NCBI RefSeq assembly: GCF_026344005.1 | Contig: NZ_JAPKNH010000002.1 | Span: forward strand, 558,001 to 622,000 | Origin: Kaistia terrae | Lineage (GTDB): Bacteria; Pseudomonadota; Alphaproteobacteria; Rhizobiales; Kaistiaceae | Length of the DNA stretch: 64,000 bases | Reading direction: 5' to 3' | Shown here: in pieces, positions 44,906 to 53,275 of the stretch | Position numbering within the stretch: position 1 is the stretch's first letter | Layout: each line of letters begins with the position of its first letter | Program-made: the position numbers and the translations under genes | Notes under the pieces: generated by a model | What the model was told of the DNA's origin: nothing | Database searches by the model: none | Seen by the model: only the letters and a program-made list of their open reading frames with translations

Positions 44906-45607
44906 CTACGCCGGCAGGATGATCGAGCGGTCGACTTCGTCGCGTTCGGCCGAAGCGAGCGCGGCATAGATCGCGTGGCGGTCATCGAAGCGATGGATGG
45001 CGAGACGGTGCTGGCGCCCGATGCCCTGCGGCCAATGCGGCGGGATGGGGTCGCCTTTCGCCGTGGCCCAGCCGAAATCGACCAGCGTCAGCCGACCGTC
45101 GCGAACCATCAGGTTGTCGCACTTGATGTCGTTGTGGCAGCATCCGGCCGAGGCAAGGGCGGCGAGGATCCGCTCGGCCTGCTCGCGCCAGTCAGCCGGC
45201 AGGTTGTAGTGGCGCGTCGGCTCGCCGACATATTCCATCCGCAGTAGGCCCGGAATATTCCCGAGCAGCCTTGGCACCGAGCCTGTCGCCGCCAGCGTCG
45301 TCAGCCAGTGGATTTCGCGCGCTTCGATGCCATGCTCGATGAAGCGGGCCAGCTTCTTGTGCACCTCGAACCGGTTCAGGTCGATTCGTACCGTCGAACT
45401 CGAATGCTGGTCGAAGTGCAACTCGTATAGATGCGACGTTTCGGGCTGGTGGAAATAGGCGATCTTGGCGGCGGCCGGACTGGCCGAGCAACTCACCGAC
45501 AACGCCCCGTCCTGCCCGTCATGGCAATGCAGGACAGTTCGTCCCGGCTCGACGGCGGCGAGATAGTCCAAAAGGGCCGGCGGCAGAGGCGCGCATCGAT
45601 CGTTCAT
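44906..45607 (-). CDS. Small kinase-fold protein, function unknown
   Basis: A 233-residue protein with the C-lobe hallmarks of protein-kinase-like enzymes: GCCHNDIKCDNLMVRDGRL (HxDxxxxN catalytic loop) followed by LVDFGWATAKGDP (DFG). The N-lobe is short, about 95 residues, with no clear glycine loop; KIAYFHQPETSHLYELHFDQ may supply the Lys. It resembles lipopolysaccharide-core (InaA/Kdo) kinases or aminoglycoside phosphotransferases more than Ser/Thr kinases. The start at 45607 has a weak ribosome site and is tentative. Isolated from kinase partners. Confidence 0.7.
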   Translation of the reverse strand: MNDRCAPLPPALLDYLAAVEPGRTVLHCHDGQDGALSVSCSASPAAAKIAYFHQPETSHLYELHFDQHSSSTVRIDLNRFEVHKKLARFIEHGIEAREIHWLTTLAATGSVPRLLGNIPGLLRMEYVGEPTRHYNLPADWREQAERILAALASAGCCHNDIKCDNLMVRDGRLTLVDFGWATAKGDPIPPHWPQGIGRQHRLAIHRFDDRHAIYAALASAERDEVDRSIILPA

Positions 45608-45701
45608 GGAACGGTCGTAGCAATTTTCACGACATTGTCGATGGATTGAATTGCCGGAAAGCCACTGAAGGCCGGTGACGCACGGGAAATCGGCTGGGGA
45701 A

Positions 45702-45958
45702 CCCGGCGAAGCGGGCCGGGAATAGTGATAATGGAAAATAACAGCGGACGACCCCAACCCGCGCTCTGCGGCGCTGCGGGCTGGAACCGTCCGCCGCCCC
45801 ACCGGCTCTGCCGGTATGGCGATTGGTCCGCGAGATGGACACTTGTTTCAGCGAACGGCCCTGCCTGGGTCTAGGGGGGCAGGGGCAAGGCCGTTCGCCC
45901 TTCCTCGGCCCTGTTTGGAGGGCTAAGGGTCTCGGGGTTCCCTGAGAACAGGGACCGA
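45702..45958. ncRNA. Candidate structured RNA, class unknown
   Basis: Five stems in about 257 bases: 45702-45720, 45744-45794, 45801-45815, 45851-45898 and 45932-45958, several 7-10 bp perfect. I compared it by eye with 6S, tmRNA, SRP and RNase P signatures and saw none. Strand and boundaries are open. Reported as a candidate only. Confidence 0.35.
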
Positions 45959-46071
45959 AGCGCTGTTTGAGACGACTGGCGGCAACGATCGGTACGCGGC
46001 GTCTCCTGGCGAGTTCTTGTTTTCGCTCGCTTGAACTTGATCGGAGATTGTCACGCGGCGGGTCGACTGTC

Positions 46072-46087
46072 TGTGACACGCGTCACA
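46072..46087. promoter_or_regulatory. CRP-like palindrome upstream of tam
   Basis: TGTGACACGCGTCACA: perfect TGTGA-N6-TCACA, the CRP/FNR-superfamily consensus for cAMP-receptor-type proteins, about 180 bases before the methyltransferase start. No regulator gene of this type is in the window. Binding is inferred from sequence match. Confidence 0.55.
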
Positions 46088-46265
46088 GGATGGCGGCATG
46101 GGTGAGGGCCGGTCCGGGGCGTGGTCTGGGTCAAGGCGGCGTCATCCAATTGTCGAACGCGAGGGTTATGCGGCGTGCCAGACAGGCCTATGTCTGGAAA
46201 GCTGGGAACGCAGGCAGCCTTCCAGAGTTGGGGCAGGGAACATGCAAACCGAAGAGGGGGCGACG

Positions 46266-47045
46266 ATGGATCAACTGGCATGGTCGGCGAGCCAATATGT
46301 GAAGTTCGAGGATGAGCGCACGCGCCCGGCGCGCGATCTGCTGGCGCAGGTGATGCTTTCTTCGGCGCAATCGATCGTCGACCTTGGCTGCGGCCCCGGC
46401 AATTCGACCGAGCTGCTGGTTGAGCGTTTTCCCGAAGCGTCGATCACGGGCATCGATTCGGCGCCCGATATGCTGGTCGCGGCCCGCAAGCGTCTCCCTG
46501 ATCGGTCGTTTCTGGCGGCCGACATCGCGACTTGGGCCCCGGACGAGCCCGTCGACCTCCTGTTCGCCAATGCGCTGTTCCAGTGGATCCCCGATCACCT
46601 CGCCGTACTCGTCCGGCTGATGGACAGCCTCAAGCCCGGCGGCGTGCTCGCCGTGCAGATGCCCGACAATCTCGGCGAGCCGACGCATATGCTGATGGAA
46701 GAGGTCGCCCATGCCGGCCCCTGGGCCGAAGCCTTTGCCAGTCGCAGTATCAGGCGACCGACGCTGCCGTCGCCTGCCGGCTATTTCGACGCTCTGGGGC
46801 CGAAATCGGCGCGGCTCGATGTCTGGCATACGATCTACAACCACCCGCTCGCCGACGCGGCTGCGATTGTCGAATGGGTGAAGGGGACAGGATTGCGTCC
46901 ATACCTCGAAAAGGTTCAGCCGGAACTGCGCGAGGCTTTCCTTGAAGCTTATCTGGAGCGGATTGCGGCGTGCTACCCGCCGATGTTGGATGGACGGGTG
47001 CTGCTGCGGTTTCCGAGATTGTTCCTGACCGCCGTCAAGGCGTAG
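46266..47045 (+). CDS. tam: Trans-aconitate 2-methyltransferase family protein
   Basis: SAM-dependent methyltransferase of 259 residues. Opening [20 protein letters not shown] is diagnostic for Tam; [20 protein letters not shown] is SAM motif [21 protein letters not shown] and [20 protein letters not shown] follow as in Tam. It methylates trans-aconitate formed by aconitase side reaction. ATG at 46266 behind GAGGGGGC is preferred; 46242 is an alternative. Upstream is a long hairpin-rich gap with a CRP-like site. Confidence 0.92.
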   Translation: MDQLAWSASQYVKFEDERTRPARDLLAQVMLSSAQSIVDLGCGPGNSTELLVERFPEASITGIDSAPDMLVAARKRLPDRSFLAADIATWAPDEPVDLLFANALFQWIPDHLAVLVRLMDSLKPGGVLAVQMPDNLGEPTHMLMEEVAHAGPWAEAFASRSIRRPTLPSPAGYFDALGPKSARLDVWHTIYNHPLADAAAIVEWVKGTGLRPYLEKVQPELREAFLEAYLERIAACYPPMLDGRVLLRFPRLFLTAVKA

Positions 47046-47117
47046 CGATCCGGAATCGAAGGTGTGCAAGCCCGGTTGGGCGGCGTGGGGTCGACAACTC
47101 GGCTGGCTTGTTCCGGC

Positions 47118-47417
47118 CTACTTGATCGTGCAGACGCCGTTCGCGCCATGCTTGCCGGTGTAGGACACGTCCGGTGAGCCGTCCGGGTTGATGGTGAGCG
47201 AAATCGTTACCCCGCTCCCCGTGGCCTCGAAGTAGTTGTCGTTGAACTTCTTTAACTTGCCTTCCTTGCCATTGATGTAGATCGGGCCACCCTCGTCGGC
47301 ATGGACCTCGATGTTCGTCGGGCAGGTGGCATTGACCAGGGGGATCTTGGCTTGCGCCTGGCTCCCGATGGTCGCGACCGAGACAAGGATGGCAGCGGCG
47401 AGCAGCTTGCTTTGCAT
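47118..47417 (-). CDS. Small secreted conserved protein (99 aa)
   Basis: A 99-residue exported protein with a signal peptide (LLAAAILVSVATIGSQAQA). The mature part holds two Cys, in NATCPTNIEV and GVCTIK, likely a disulfide, and conserved-looking IYINGKEGKLKKFNDNYFEA. I recall related short periplasmic proteins without assigned function. Start at 47417 with an AGGAGA ribosome site. Transcribed away from the oxyR region; function unknown. Confidence 0.75.
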   Translation of the reverse strand: MQSKLLAAAILVSVATIGSQAQAKIPLVNATCPTNIEVHADEGGPIYINGKEGKLKKFNDNYFEATGSGVTISLTINPDGSPDVSYTGKHGANGVCTIK

Positions 47418-47491
47418 TGTCTTCTCCTGTTGGCGCGGACCAGTGTCCAGACTAATTCACATGGCAGCGTGGCGCTAGAACCTGCCTGCGT

Positions 47492-48436
47492 TCAGGCCTT
47501 GGCCAGTTCGGGTACGATCCCCGGCCTTGCGCCGATGTCGGGCGCAGCGTCTCCGACCGCCGACACAAGCAGGCGGCCGAGCGCCTCGAAATCACTGCGT
47601 CGCGGCGATGACCGGCGCCAGACCAGTCCGATCTCGCGTTGCGGCTCCGGCGCGCTGAAGCGGGACAGCGCGATTCGCTCGTCCCGCGCTTCGACGGTTA
47701 CGCACATCTCCGGGAGCAGTGTCACGCCGTAGCCGTTCGCGACCATCTGCATGATGGTCGAAAGGCTGGCGGCGCCAAAGCCGCTCATCTTCTCGGAGCG
47801 CGGGATCTGGCAATAGGTGAGGGCTTGATCGCGCAGGCAGTGGCCTTCCTCCAGCAGTAGCAACCGGTCGGGCGGGATCATGTCCGGGCTGGCGAAGCTG
47901 GTGCCGGAGGCAGGCGTGCCTGCCTTGGTCGCCAGCAGAAAGCGGTCGACGAACAGCGGCATGCTAGCGAAGCTGGCGTCGCGCGCCGGCAACGCCATCA
48001 GCACCACGTCGAGCTTTCCCTGCGCCAGTTCGTCGACCAGCGCATCGGTTTGTGTTTCGCGCAGCTGCAGTTCCAGCTCCGGATAGGTGCTCTGCACCAG
48101 GGGAAGCGCCTTCGGCAAAAGGTAGGGGGCGATCGAGGGGATGACGCCGAGCCGCAACGGCCCGGTCAGCGCGCCGCCGCCATGCCGGGCATAATCGGTC
48201 AGGTCGCGAACCTCGCCCAGGATGCGCACCGCGCGACGCGCCACCTCCTCGCCCTTCGGCGTGATGGCGATCCGTCTGGCGGCGCGTTCGATCAGGGACA
48301 CGCCGAGCGTCGCCTCCAACTCCTGGATCTGCTGGGAAAGGGCCGGTTGCGTCACGGCGCACTCGATCGCTGCCTTGCCGAAATGCAGATGGCGGGCGAC
48401 GGCTTCAAAATAGCGGAGTTGGCGGAGCGTGATCAC
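47492..48436 (-). CDS. oxyR: Hydrogen-peroxide-inducible regulator OxyR
   Basis: LysR-family regulator of 314 residues. HTH: LRQLRYFEAVARHLHFGKAA, TQPALSQQIQELEATLGVSL. The redox motif GHCLRDQALTYC places Cys at about 200 and 209, matching E. coli OxyR Cys199 and Cys208, so it should sense peroxide by disulfide formation. It starts with GTG at 48436 (VITLRQLRYF) rather than an upstream ATG, to keep the family N-terminus. Divergent from katA with a palindrome between. Confidence 0.92.
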   Translation of the reverse strand: MITLRQLRYFEAVARHLHFGKAAIECAVTQPALSQQIQELEATLGVSLIERAARRIAITPKGEEVARRAVRILGEVRDLTDYARHGGGALTGPLRLGVIPSIAPYLLPKALPLVQSTYPELELQLRETQTDALVDELAQGKLDVVLMALPARDASFASMPLFVDRFLLATKAGTPASGTSFASPDMIPPDRLLLLEEGHCLRDQALTYCQIPRSEKMSGFGAASLSTIMQMVANGYGVTLLPEMCVTVEARDERIALSRFSAPEPQREIGLVWRRSSPRRSDFEALGRLLVSAVGDAAPDIGARPGIVPELAKA

Positions 48437-48470
48437 GAATTTTGCCGTTTGGAATTGATCTGGATCATGT

Positions 48471-48489
48471 CGATAAGTTATTCTTATCG
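48471..48489. promoter_or_regulatory. Candidate OxyR-binding palindrome
   Basis: CGATAAG-TTATT-CTTATCG: perfect 7-bp arms, in the 154-bp gap between oxyR and katA, about 100 bases before katA and 35 bases before oxyR. LysR regulators bind interrupted palindromes of this type (T-N11-A), and GATAR half-sites suit OxyR. Inferred. Confidence 0.6.
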
Positions 48490-48590
48490 CTAATCGCATT
48501 CAATATGATTTGGAACCGATCTAATCGCGTGGCATCTTGCGGCCATGTCGAAGGCGGCTCGGATGTCGCCAAATACCCTTGGAGGGCGCC

Positions 48591-50054
48591 ATGACTGACA
48601 AACTCACGACGACGGCGGGCGCGCCGGTCGCTGACAACCAGAATTCTCTGACGGCGGGCGAGCGTGGTCCGGTCCTGATGCAGGATTGGCAGCTGGTCGA
48701 GAAGCTTGCGCACCAGAACCGCGAGCGCATCCCGGAGCGCGTCGTTCATGCCAAGGGCTGGGGTGCATACGGCACGCTGACCATCACCAACGACATCTCG
48801 CAGTACACCAAGGCCAGCGTGTTCTCGCAGGTCGGCAAAACCACCCCGATGATCGCCCGTTTCTCGACGGTGGCCGGCGAACTGGGTGCTGCCGACGCCG
48901 AGCGCGACGTGCGCGGTTTCGCGCTGAAGTTCTACACGGAAGAGGGCAACTGGGACCTCGTCGGCAACAACACGCCGGTGTTCTTCGTCCGCGATCCGCT
49001 GAAGTTCCCCGACTTCATCCACACGCAGAAGCGCCATCCGAAGACCAATCTGCGTTCGCCGACGGCAATGTGGGATTTCTGGTCCCTTTCGCCGGAGAGC
49101 CTGCACCAGGTGACGATCCTGTTCTCGGATCGCGGCCTGCCGACCTCCGTTCGCAAGATGAATGGATACGGCTCGCACACCTATTCGTTCATCAACGCGC
49201 AGAACGAGCGCTTTTGGGTAAAGTTCCATTTCAAGACCCTGCAGGGTCATGAGCATTGGACCAATGCCGAAGCGTCGGATGTCGTCGGCAAGACCCGCGA
49301 ATCGACCCAGGAAGATCTGTTCGGCGCGATCGAGAAGAGCGAGTTCCCGCGCTGGAAGGTGCAGGTCCAGGTCATGCCCGAGACCGACGCCGACAAGACG
49401 TCCTACAACCCGTTCGACCTCACCAAGGTCTGGCCGCACGCTGAATATCCGCCGATCGACGTCGGAATTCTCGAGCTGAACCGCAATCCGGAAAACTACT
49501 TCGCTGAAATCGAGCAGGTTGCCTTCTCGCCGTCGAACATCGTTCCCGGCATCGGCTTCTCGCCCGACAAGATGCTGCAGGCGCGTATCTTCTCCTATGC
49601 GGACGCTCACCGTTACCGGCTCGGCACCCACTACGAGGCGCTGCCGGTCAATGCGCCGAAGGTTCCGGTGCACAACTACCACAAGGACGGAGCCATGCGC
49701 TTCTTCCCGCCGGCGACCAACAACGACGCCTATTACGAGCCGAACTCCTTCAACGGCCCGAAGGAAACACCAGCTGTCGCCGAGCCGCCGCTGAATATCG
49801 ACGGCAACGCGGATCGCTACAACCATCGTCTCGGTAATGACGATTACACCCAGGCCGGCAACCTGTTCCGCTTGTTCAATGCGGAACAGAAGGATCGCCT
49901 GTTCGGCAATCTCGCCGCCGCCATGCAGGGCGTGCCGGTCGAGATCATCAATCGCCAGCTGGTGCACTTCTACCGCGCCGATCCGGAATACGGCATCGGC
50001 GTCGCCACCAAGCTCGGCCTGCCGACTGAAGGTCTCGCCGCCGCGGCGGAGTAG
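48591..50054 (+). CDS. katA: Catalase (small-subunit, heme)
   Basis: Monofunctional heme catalase of 487 residues, clade-3 size. [18 protein letters not shown] has the distal His at 53; [20 protein letters not shown] is the NADPH/heme region; [14 protein letters not shown] carries the proximal heme-ligand Tyr near residue 336. It converts hydrogen peroxide to water and oxygen. ATG at 48591 follows GGAGG directly. Divergent from oxyR, its expected activator, and ended by a strong terminator. Confidence 0.97.
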   Translation: MTDKLTTTAGAPVADNQNSLTAGERGPVLMQDWQLVEKLAHQNRERIPERVVHAKGWGAYGTLTITNDISQYTKASVFSQVGKTTPMIARFSTVAGELGAADAERDVRGFALKFYTEEGNWDLVGNNTPVFFVRDPLKFPDFIHTQKRHPKTNLRSPTAMWDFWSLSPESLHQVTILFSDRGLPTSVRKMNGYGSHTYSFINAQNERFWVKFHFKTLQGHEHWTNAEASDVVGKTRESTQEDLFGAIEKSEFPRWKVQVQVMPETDADKTSYNPFDLTKVWPHAEYPPIDVGILELNRNPENYFAEIEQVAFSPSNIVPGIGFSPDKMLQARIFSYADAHRYRLGTHYEALPVNAPKVPVHNYHKDGAMRFFPPATNNDAYYEPNSFNGPKETPAVAEPPLNIDGNADRYNHRLGNDDYTQAGNLFRLFNAEQKDRLFGNLAAAMQGVPVEIINRQLVHFYRADPEYGIGVATKLGLPTEGLAAAAE

Positions 50055-50077
50055 GCTTTTCAACGTTTGATTGCGTA

Positions 50078-50104
50078 GGGCGGCGCCGAAAGCGCCGCCC
50101 TTTT
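50078..50104 (+). terminator. Rho-independent terminator after katA
   Basis: Perfect 9-bp stem GGGCGGCGC / GCGCCGCCC with a CGAAA loop, followed by TTTT. 24 bases after the katA stop. Confidence 0.9.
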
Positions 50105-50146
50105 GCATTTGCGGCCGGGTGGGGATCGAGCGACAATTCACTTTAC

Positions 50147-50170
50147 AGATATAAAGATATGTTTATATCT
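50147..50170. promoter_or_regulatory. Candidate SahR operator
   Basis: Palindrome with perfect 9-bp arms AGATATAAA / TTTATATCT around GATATG, 58 bases before the ArsR-methyltransferase gene. It fits the ATATAAAGATAT-type site I recall for SahR in alphaproteobacteria, which controls SAM-cycle genes in response to S-adenosylhomocysteine. The target here would be the sahR-metF-metH operon. Confidence 0.75.
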
Positions 50171-50227
50171 ACCGTCAGCTTGACGGGCGGCCTTTGCCGT
50201 CGATTTCAGGCAGGCGGAGCGAGATTC

Positions 50228-51232
50228 ATGGTGGGCCAGGCGGCTCTTTCGACGGACGCGATCATCACGGCGCTGAAAGCGGCCGGGGAGGCGACGCGCT
50301 ATCGCATCCTGGCGCTGCTGTCGGAGGGCGAATTGACGGTCAAGGATCTGACTGCGATCCTCGGCCAATCGCAGCCGCGGATCTCGCGTCATTTGAAGCT
50401 CTTGACCGAAGCCGGCCTGATCGAGCGCAATCCCGAAGGCGCCTGGGTCTATTACCGCATCTCCGAATCCGGCGCCGAGCGACGACTGGTTCAGGATTTG
50501 GTCGCCCTTGCCGATCCGGCGGATACCGCGCTGGCGCGCGACCGCGAGTGGCTCGCCGGCGTCAAGCGCGAGCACGCACAGACTGCCGCCCGCTATTTCA
50601 CCGAAAACGCCGCCGACTGGGACACGATCCGCTCGCTGCATGTGCCGGACACGGCGGTTGAAGCCGCGATGCGTGCGATACTCGGCACGCGGCCGATCGA
50701 CAGCTTCCTCGACATCGGCACCGGTACCGGCCGGATGCTGGAATTGCTCGCGCCGTTCTATCACAAGGGCGTCGGCATCGACTCCTCGACGGCGATGCTC
50801 TCGGTCGCCCGCGCCAATCTCGACAAGGCTGGCGTTTCCCATGCGCAGATCCGGCACGGCGACATCATGAAGTTGCCGATGCCGCGTGACAGCTTTGATC
50901 TCGTGGCGATCCATCAGGTTTTGCACTACCTCGACGATCCGGCGGTCGCGTTGGCGGAAGCTGCGCGCGTGCTGCGCCCGAACGGCCGGCTGCTTGTGGT
51001 CGATTTCGCCCCGCACGGGCTGGAATTCCTGCGCGAGCGCCATGCGCATCGCCGCCTTGGCTTCTCGCACGACGTCGTGCGGGGCTGGATCGAGCAGGCG
51101 GGCCTGGTGCTCGAAGAGGCAACCGATCTCGCGGCCAAGTCCGCTACCGAACAATTGACAGTAACGCTCTGGCTGGCGCGCGATCCGCGCTTTGTGGTTG
51201 CCGGGGCCTCGAAGGGGTTGGAGACGGCGTGA
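50228..51232 (+). CDS. sahR: ArsR-type regulator fused to methyltransferase fold (SahR)
   Basis: A 334-residue protein with an ArsR winged helix (residues about 10-85: TRYRILALLSEGELTVKDLT, QSQPRISRHLKLLTEAGLIE) and a C-terminal class I methyltransferase fold with FLDIGTGTGRMLELLA near residue 160 and HQVLHYLDDPAVALAEAARV. This architecture is that of SahR, which senses S-adenosylhomocysteine rather than methylating DNA. It heads an operon with metF and both halves of metH and has a matching palindrome upstream. Its stop overlaps metF by one base. Start at 50228 set by GGAGCGAG. Confidence 0.88.
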   Translation: MVGQAALSTDAIITALKAAGEATRYRILALLSEGELTVKDLTAILGQSQPRISRHLKLLTEAGLIERNPEGAWVYYRISESGAERRLVQDLVALADPADTALARDREWLAGVKREHAQTAARYFTENAADWDTIRSLHVPDTAVEAAMRAILGTRPIDSFLDIGTGTGRMLELLAPFYHKGVGIDSSTAMLSVARANLDKAGVSHAQIRHGDIMKLPMPRDSFDLVAIHQVLHYLDDPAVALAEAARVLRPNGRLLVVDFAPHGLEFLRERHAHRRLGFSHDVVRGWIEQAGLVLEEATDLAAKSATEQLTVTLWLARDPRFVVAGASKGLETA

Positions 51233-52173
51233 TGCGTGAGACAATCGATCGGGCGAGCCGCAACGGCGTCGGGACATCCGGACTGAAGGTCTCGTTCGAG
51301 TTCTTCCCGCCCAAGACCGAAGTCATGGAAGAGACGCTGTGGACGTCGATCGAGCGGCTGGCACCGCTCTCGCCGTCCTTCGTCTCGGTCACCTACGGCG
51401 CCGGCGGCTCGACCCGCGAGCGGACGCACGCCACCGTGTCGCGAATTTTGCAGGAGACGCCGCTGAAACCGGCGGCGCATTTGACCTGTGTCGGCGCCAG
51501 CAAGAGCGAGATCGACGCGGTTGTCGACGGCTATGCCGAGACGGGCGTGCGCCACATCGTGGCGTTGCGCGGCGATCCGGTCGCGGGCATCGGCACGGTC
51601 TACCAGCCGCATCCGGATGGCTACGCCCAGGCCTCCGATCTCGTCACCGCCATCCGCGATCGCCATCCCGAGATCGAAGTTTCGGTTTCCGCCTATGCCG
51701 AGCGCCATCCCGAGAGCCGGGATTGGCAGACCGAAATCGACAATCTGAAGCGCAAGGTCGATGCTGGCGCCACCCGCGCCATCACCCAGTTCTTCTTCGA
51801 CAACGATCTCTATGCCGCTTTCCTTGACCGGGTCGCGGCGGCGGGCATCAACATTCCGATCGTTCCGGGTATTGTGCCGGTGATCAATTTCACCCAGACG
51901 GCCCGTTTTGCGCAGAAGGCCGGCGCCAGCATTCCCGATTGGTTCGCGGCCCGCTTCGAAGGGCTCGAAGACGATGCTTCGACCCGCCAGCTTGTAGCCG
52001 CCGCCGTTTGCGCCGAGCAGGTGTTCGATCTGGTGGACCGTGGCGTCAACGAGTTCCATTTCTACACGATGAACCGCGCAGACCTTGTCTACGCTATCTG
52101 CCATCTGCTCGGCATGCGGCCGGTCCGGACGGCGGGGCTGGAAGCTCCCGTCGTCGGGGAGAAGGTTGCGTGA
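51232..52173 (+). CDS. metF: Methylenetetrahydrofolate reductase
   Basis: Reduces 5,10-methylene-THF to 5-methyl-THF, the methyl donor for MetH. The 313-residue TIM barrel has [55 protein letters not shown] and [20 protein letters not shown], all MetF signatures. The start overlaps the sahR stop (TGATG), so it is coupled to the regulator; metH1 begins 40 bases later. GGAG lies eight bases before the ATG. Confidence 0.95.
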   Translation: MRETIDRASRNGVGTSGLKVSFEFFPPKTEVMEETLWTSIERLAPLSPSFVSVTYGAGGSTRERTHATVSRILQETPLKPAAHLTCVGASKSEIDAVVDGYAETGVRHIVALRGDPVAGIGTVYQPHPDGYAQASDLVTAIRDRHPEIEVSVSAYAERHPESRDWQTEIDNLKRKVDAGATRAITQFFFDNDLYAAFLDRVAAAGINIPIVPGIVPVINFTQTARFAQKAGASIPDWFAARFEGLEDDASTRQLVAAAVCAEQVFDLVDRGVNEFHFYTMNRADLVYAICHLLGMRPVRTAGLEAPVVGEKVA

Positions 52174-52213
52174 GGGCGTTGGTTCCCGGACATATCGGGC
52201 GAAAGAGAAGAGC

Positions 52214-53275
52214 ATGAGCATTCCAGCTTCGACAGCCATCCTGAACCGCGCCGCTTCCGAGCGCATTCTCGTGCTCGATGGCGCCATGGGCACGATGATC
52301 CAGCAGCTGAAGCTCTCGGAGGCGGACTTTCGCGGCGAGCGCTTCAAGGACTGGCATCGCGACCTGAAGGGTAATAACGACCTGCTCATCCTGACGCAGC
52401 CGGACGCCATCGAAGGCATTCATCGCCAGTATTTTGAGGCCGGCGCCGACATCGTCGAGACCAACACCTTCTCGTCGACCACCATCGCCCAGGCCGATTA
52501 CGGCATGGAAGAGCTGGCCTATGAGTTGAATCTCGAAGGGGCGCGCGTCGCCAAGCGGGCGGCAGATACGGTCGCCGCGGCGACGGGTCGTCCGCGCTTC
52601 GTTGCCGGTGCGATCGGACCGACCAACCGCACCGCCTCGATCTCGCCGGACGTCAACAATCCGGGCTTTCGCGCCGTAACCTTTGACGACCTGCGAACGG
52701 CCTATGCCGACGCGACGCGCGGCCTCGTCGACGGCGGGGCCGACCTGATCCTGATCGAGACGATCTTCGACACGCTGAACGCCAAGGCTGCGGTCGCCGC
52801 CGTCGAGGACGTGTTCGAGGAAAAGGGCATCGAGCTGCCGGTGATGATCTCCGGCACGATCACCGACCTCTCGGGCCGCACGCTCTCCGGCCAGACGCCG
52901 ACGGCGTTCTGGTATTCGCTGCGCCATGCGCGGCCATTTTCCATCGGCCTGAACTGCGCACTCGGCGCTCGCGAGATGCGCGCCCATATCGACGAGATCT
53001 CGCGCATCGCCGACACGCTGGTCTGCGCCTATCCGAACGCAGGTCTCCCGAACGAATTTGGTGAATATGACGAAAGCCCGGCCGCGATGGCTGTGCTGGT
53101 CGGCGAATTCGCTCAGTCGGGCCTCGTCAACGTCGTTGGCGGCTGCTGCGGCACGACGCCGGACCACATCCACGCCATCGCAGAAGCGGTCAAGGGGCTC
53201 GCACCGCGCGTCCTGCCGACCGTTGTTCCAAAGCTGCGTCTTTCCGGCCTCGAACCGTTTGAACTCGCCTCATGA
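52214..53275 (+). CDS. metH: Methionine synthase, homocysteine-binding half
   Basis: Encodes only the N-terminal homocysteine methyltransferase domain of MetH, 353 residues. [20 protein letters not shown] opens it; the zinc Cys are in [10 protein letters not shown] (about 247) and [10 protein letters not shown] (about 309 and 310), at the E. coli MetH positions. The stop TGA overlaps the ATG of the next gene (ATGA), and the sequence runs on in MetH order in the second frame. Not a frameshift artefact in appearance: the joint falls in the domain linker and both halves are intact. Such a two-gene metH is known from other alphaproteobacteria. Confidence 0.92.
   Translation: MSIPASTAILNRAASERILVLDGAMGTMIQQLKLSEADFRGERFKDWHRDLKGNNDLLILTQPDAIEGIHRQYFEAGADIVETNTFSSTTIAQADYGMEELAYELNLEGARVAKRAADTVAAATGRPRFVAGAIGPTNRTASISPDVNNPGFRAVTFDDLRTAYADATRGLVDGGADLILIETIFDTLNAKAAVAAVEDVFEEKGIELPVMISGTITDLSGRTLSGQTPTAFWYSLRHARPFSIGLNCALGAREMRAHIDEISRIADTLVCAYPNAGLPNEFGEYDESPAAMAVLVGEFAQSGLVNVVGGCCGTTPDHIHAIAEAVKGLAPRVLPTVVPKLRLSGLEPFELAS

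Larger units (their letters stand above)
45608..46265. other. Long hairpin-rich intergenic region
   Basis: The 658 bp between the kinase-fold gene and tam hold no supported open frame. Five strong hairpins lie in succession from 45702 to 45958: arms CCCGGC/GCCGGG, GCGGACG/CGTCCGC, ACCGG/CCGGT, GCGAACGGCC/GGCCGTTCGC, and GGTTCCCTG/CAGGGACC. This density suggests a structured RNA, on either strand, or a long leader. A CRP-like box lies at 46072-46087. Confidence 0.6.

Noticed and set aside
45702-45958. 6S RNA, tmRNA, SRP or RNase P RNA
   Set aside because: None of their conserved sequence blocks was recognised on either strand, so only an unnamed structured region is reported.
48465-50141. Long minus-strand frame across katA
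   Set aside because: Shadow of the catalase gene; the oxyR promoter lies inside it.
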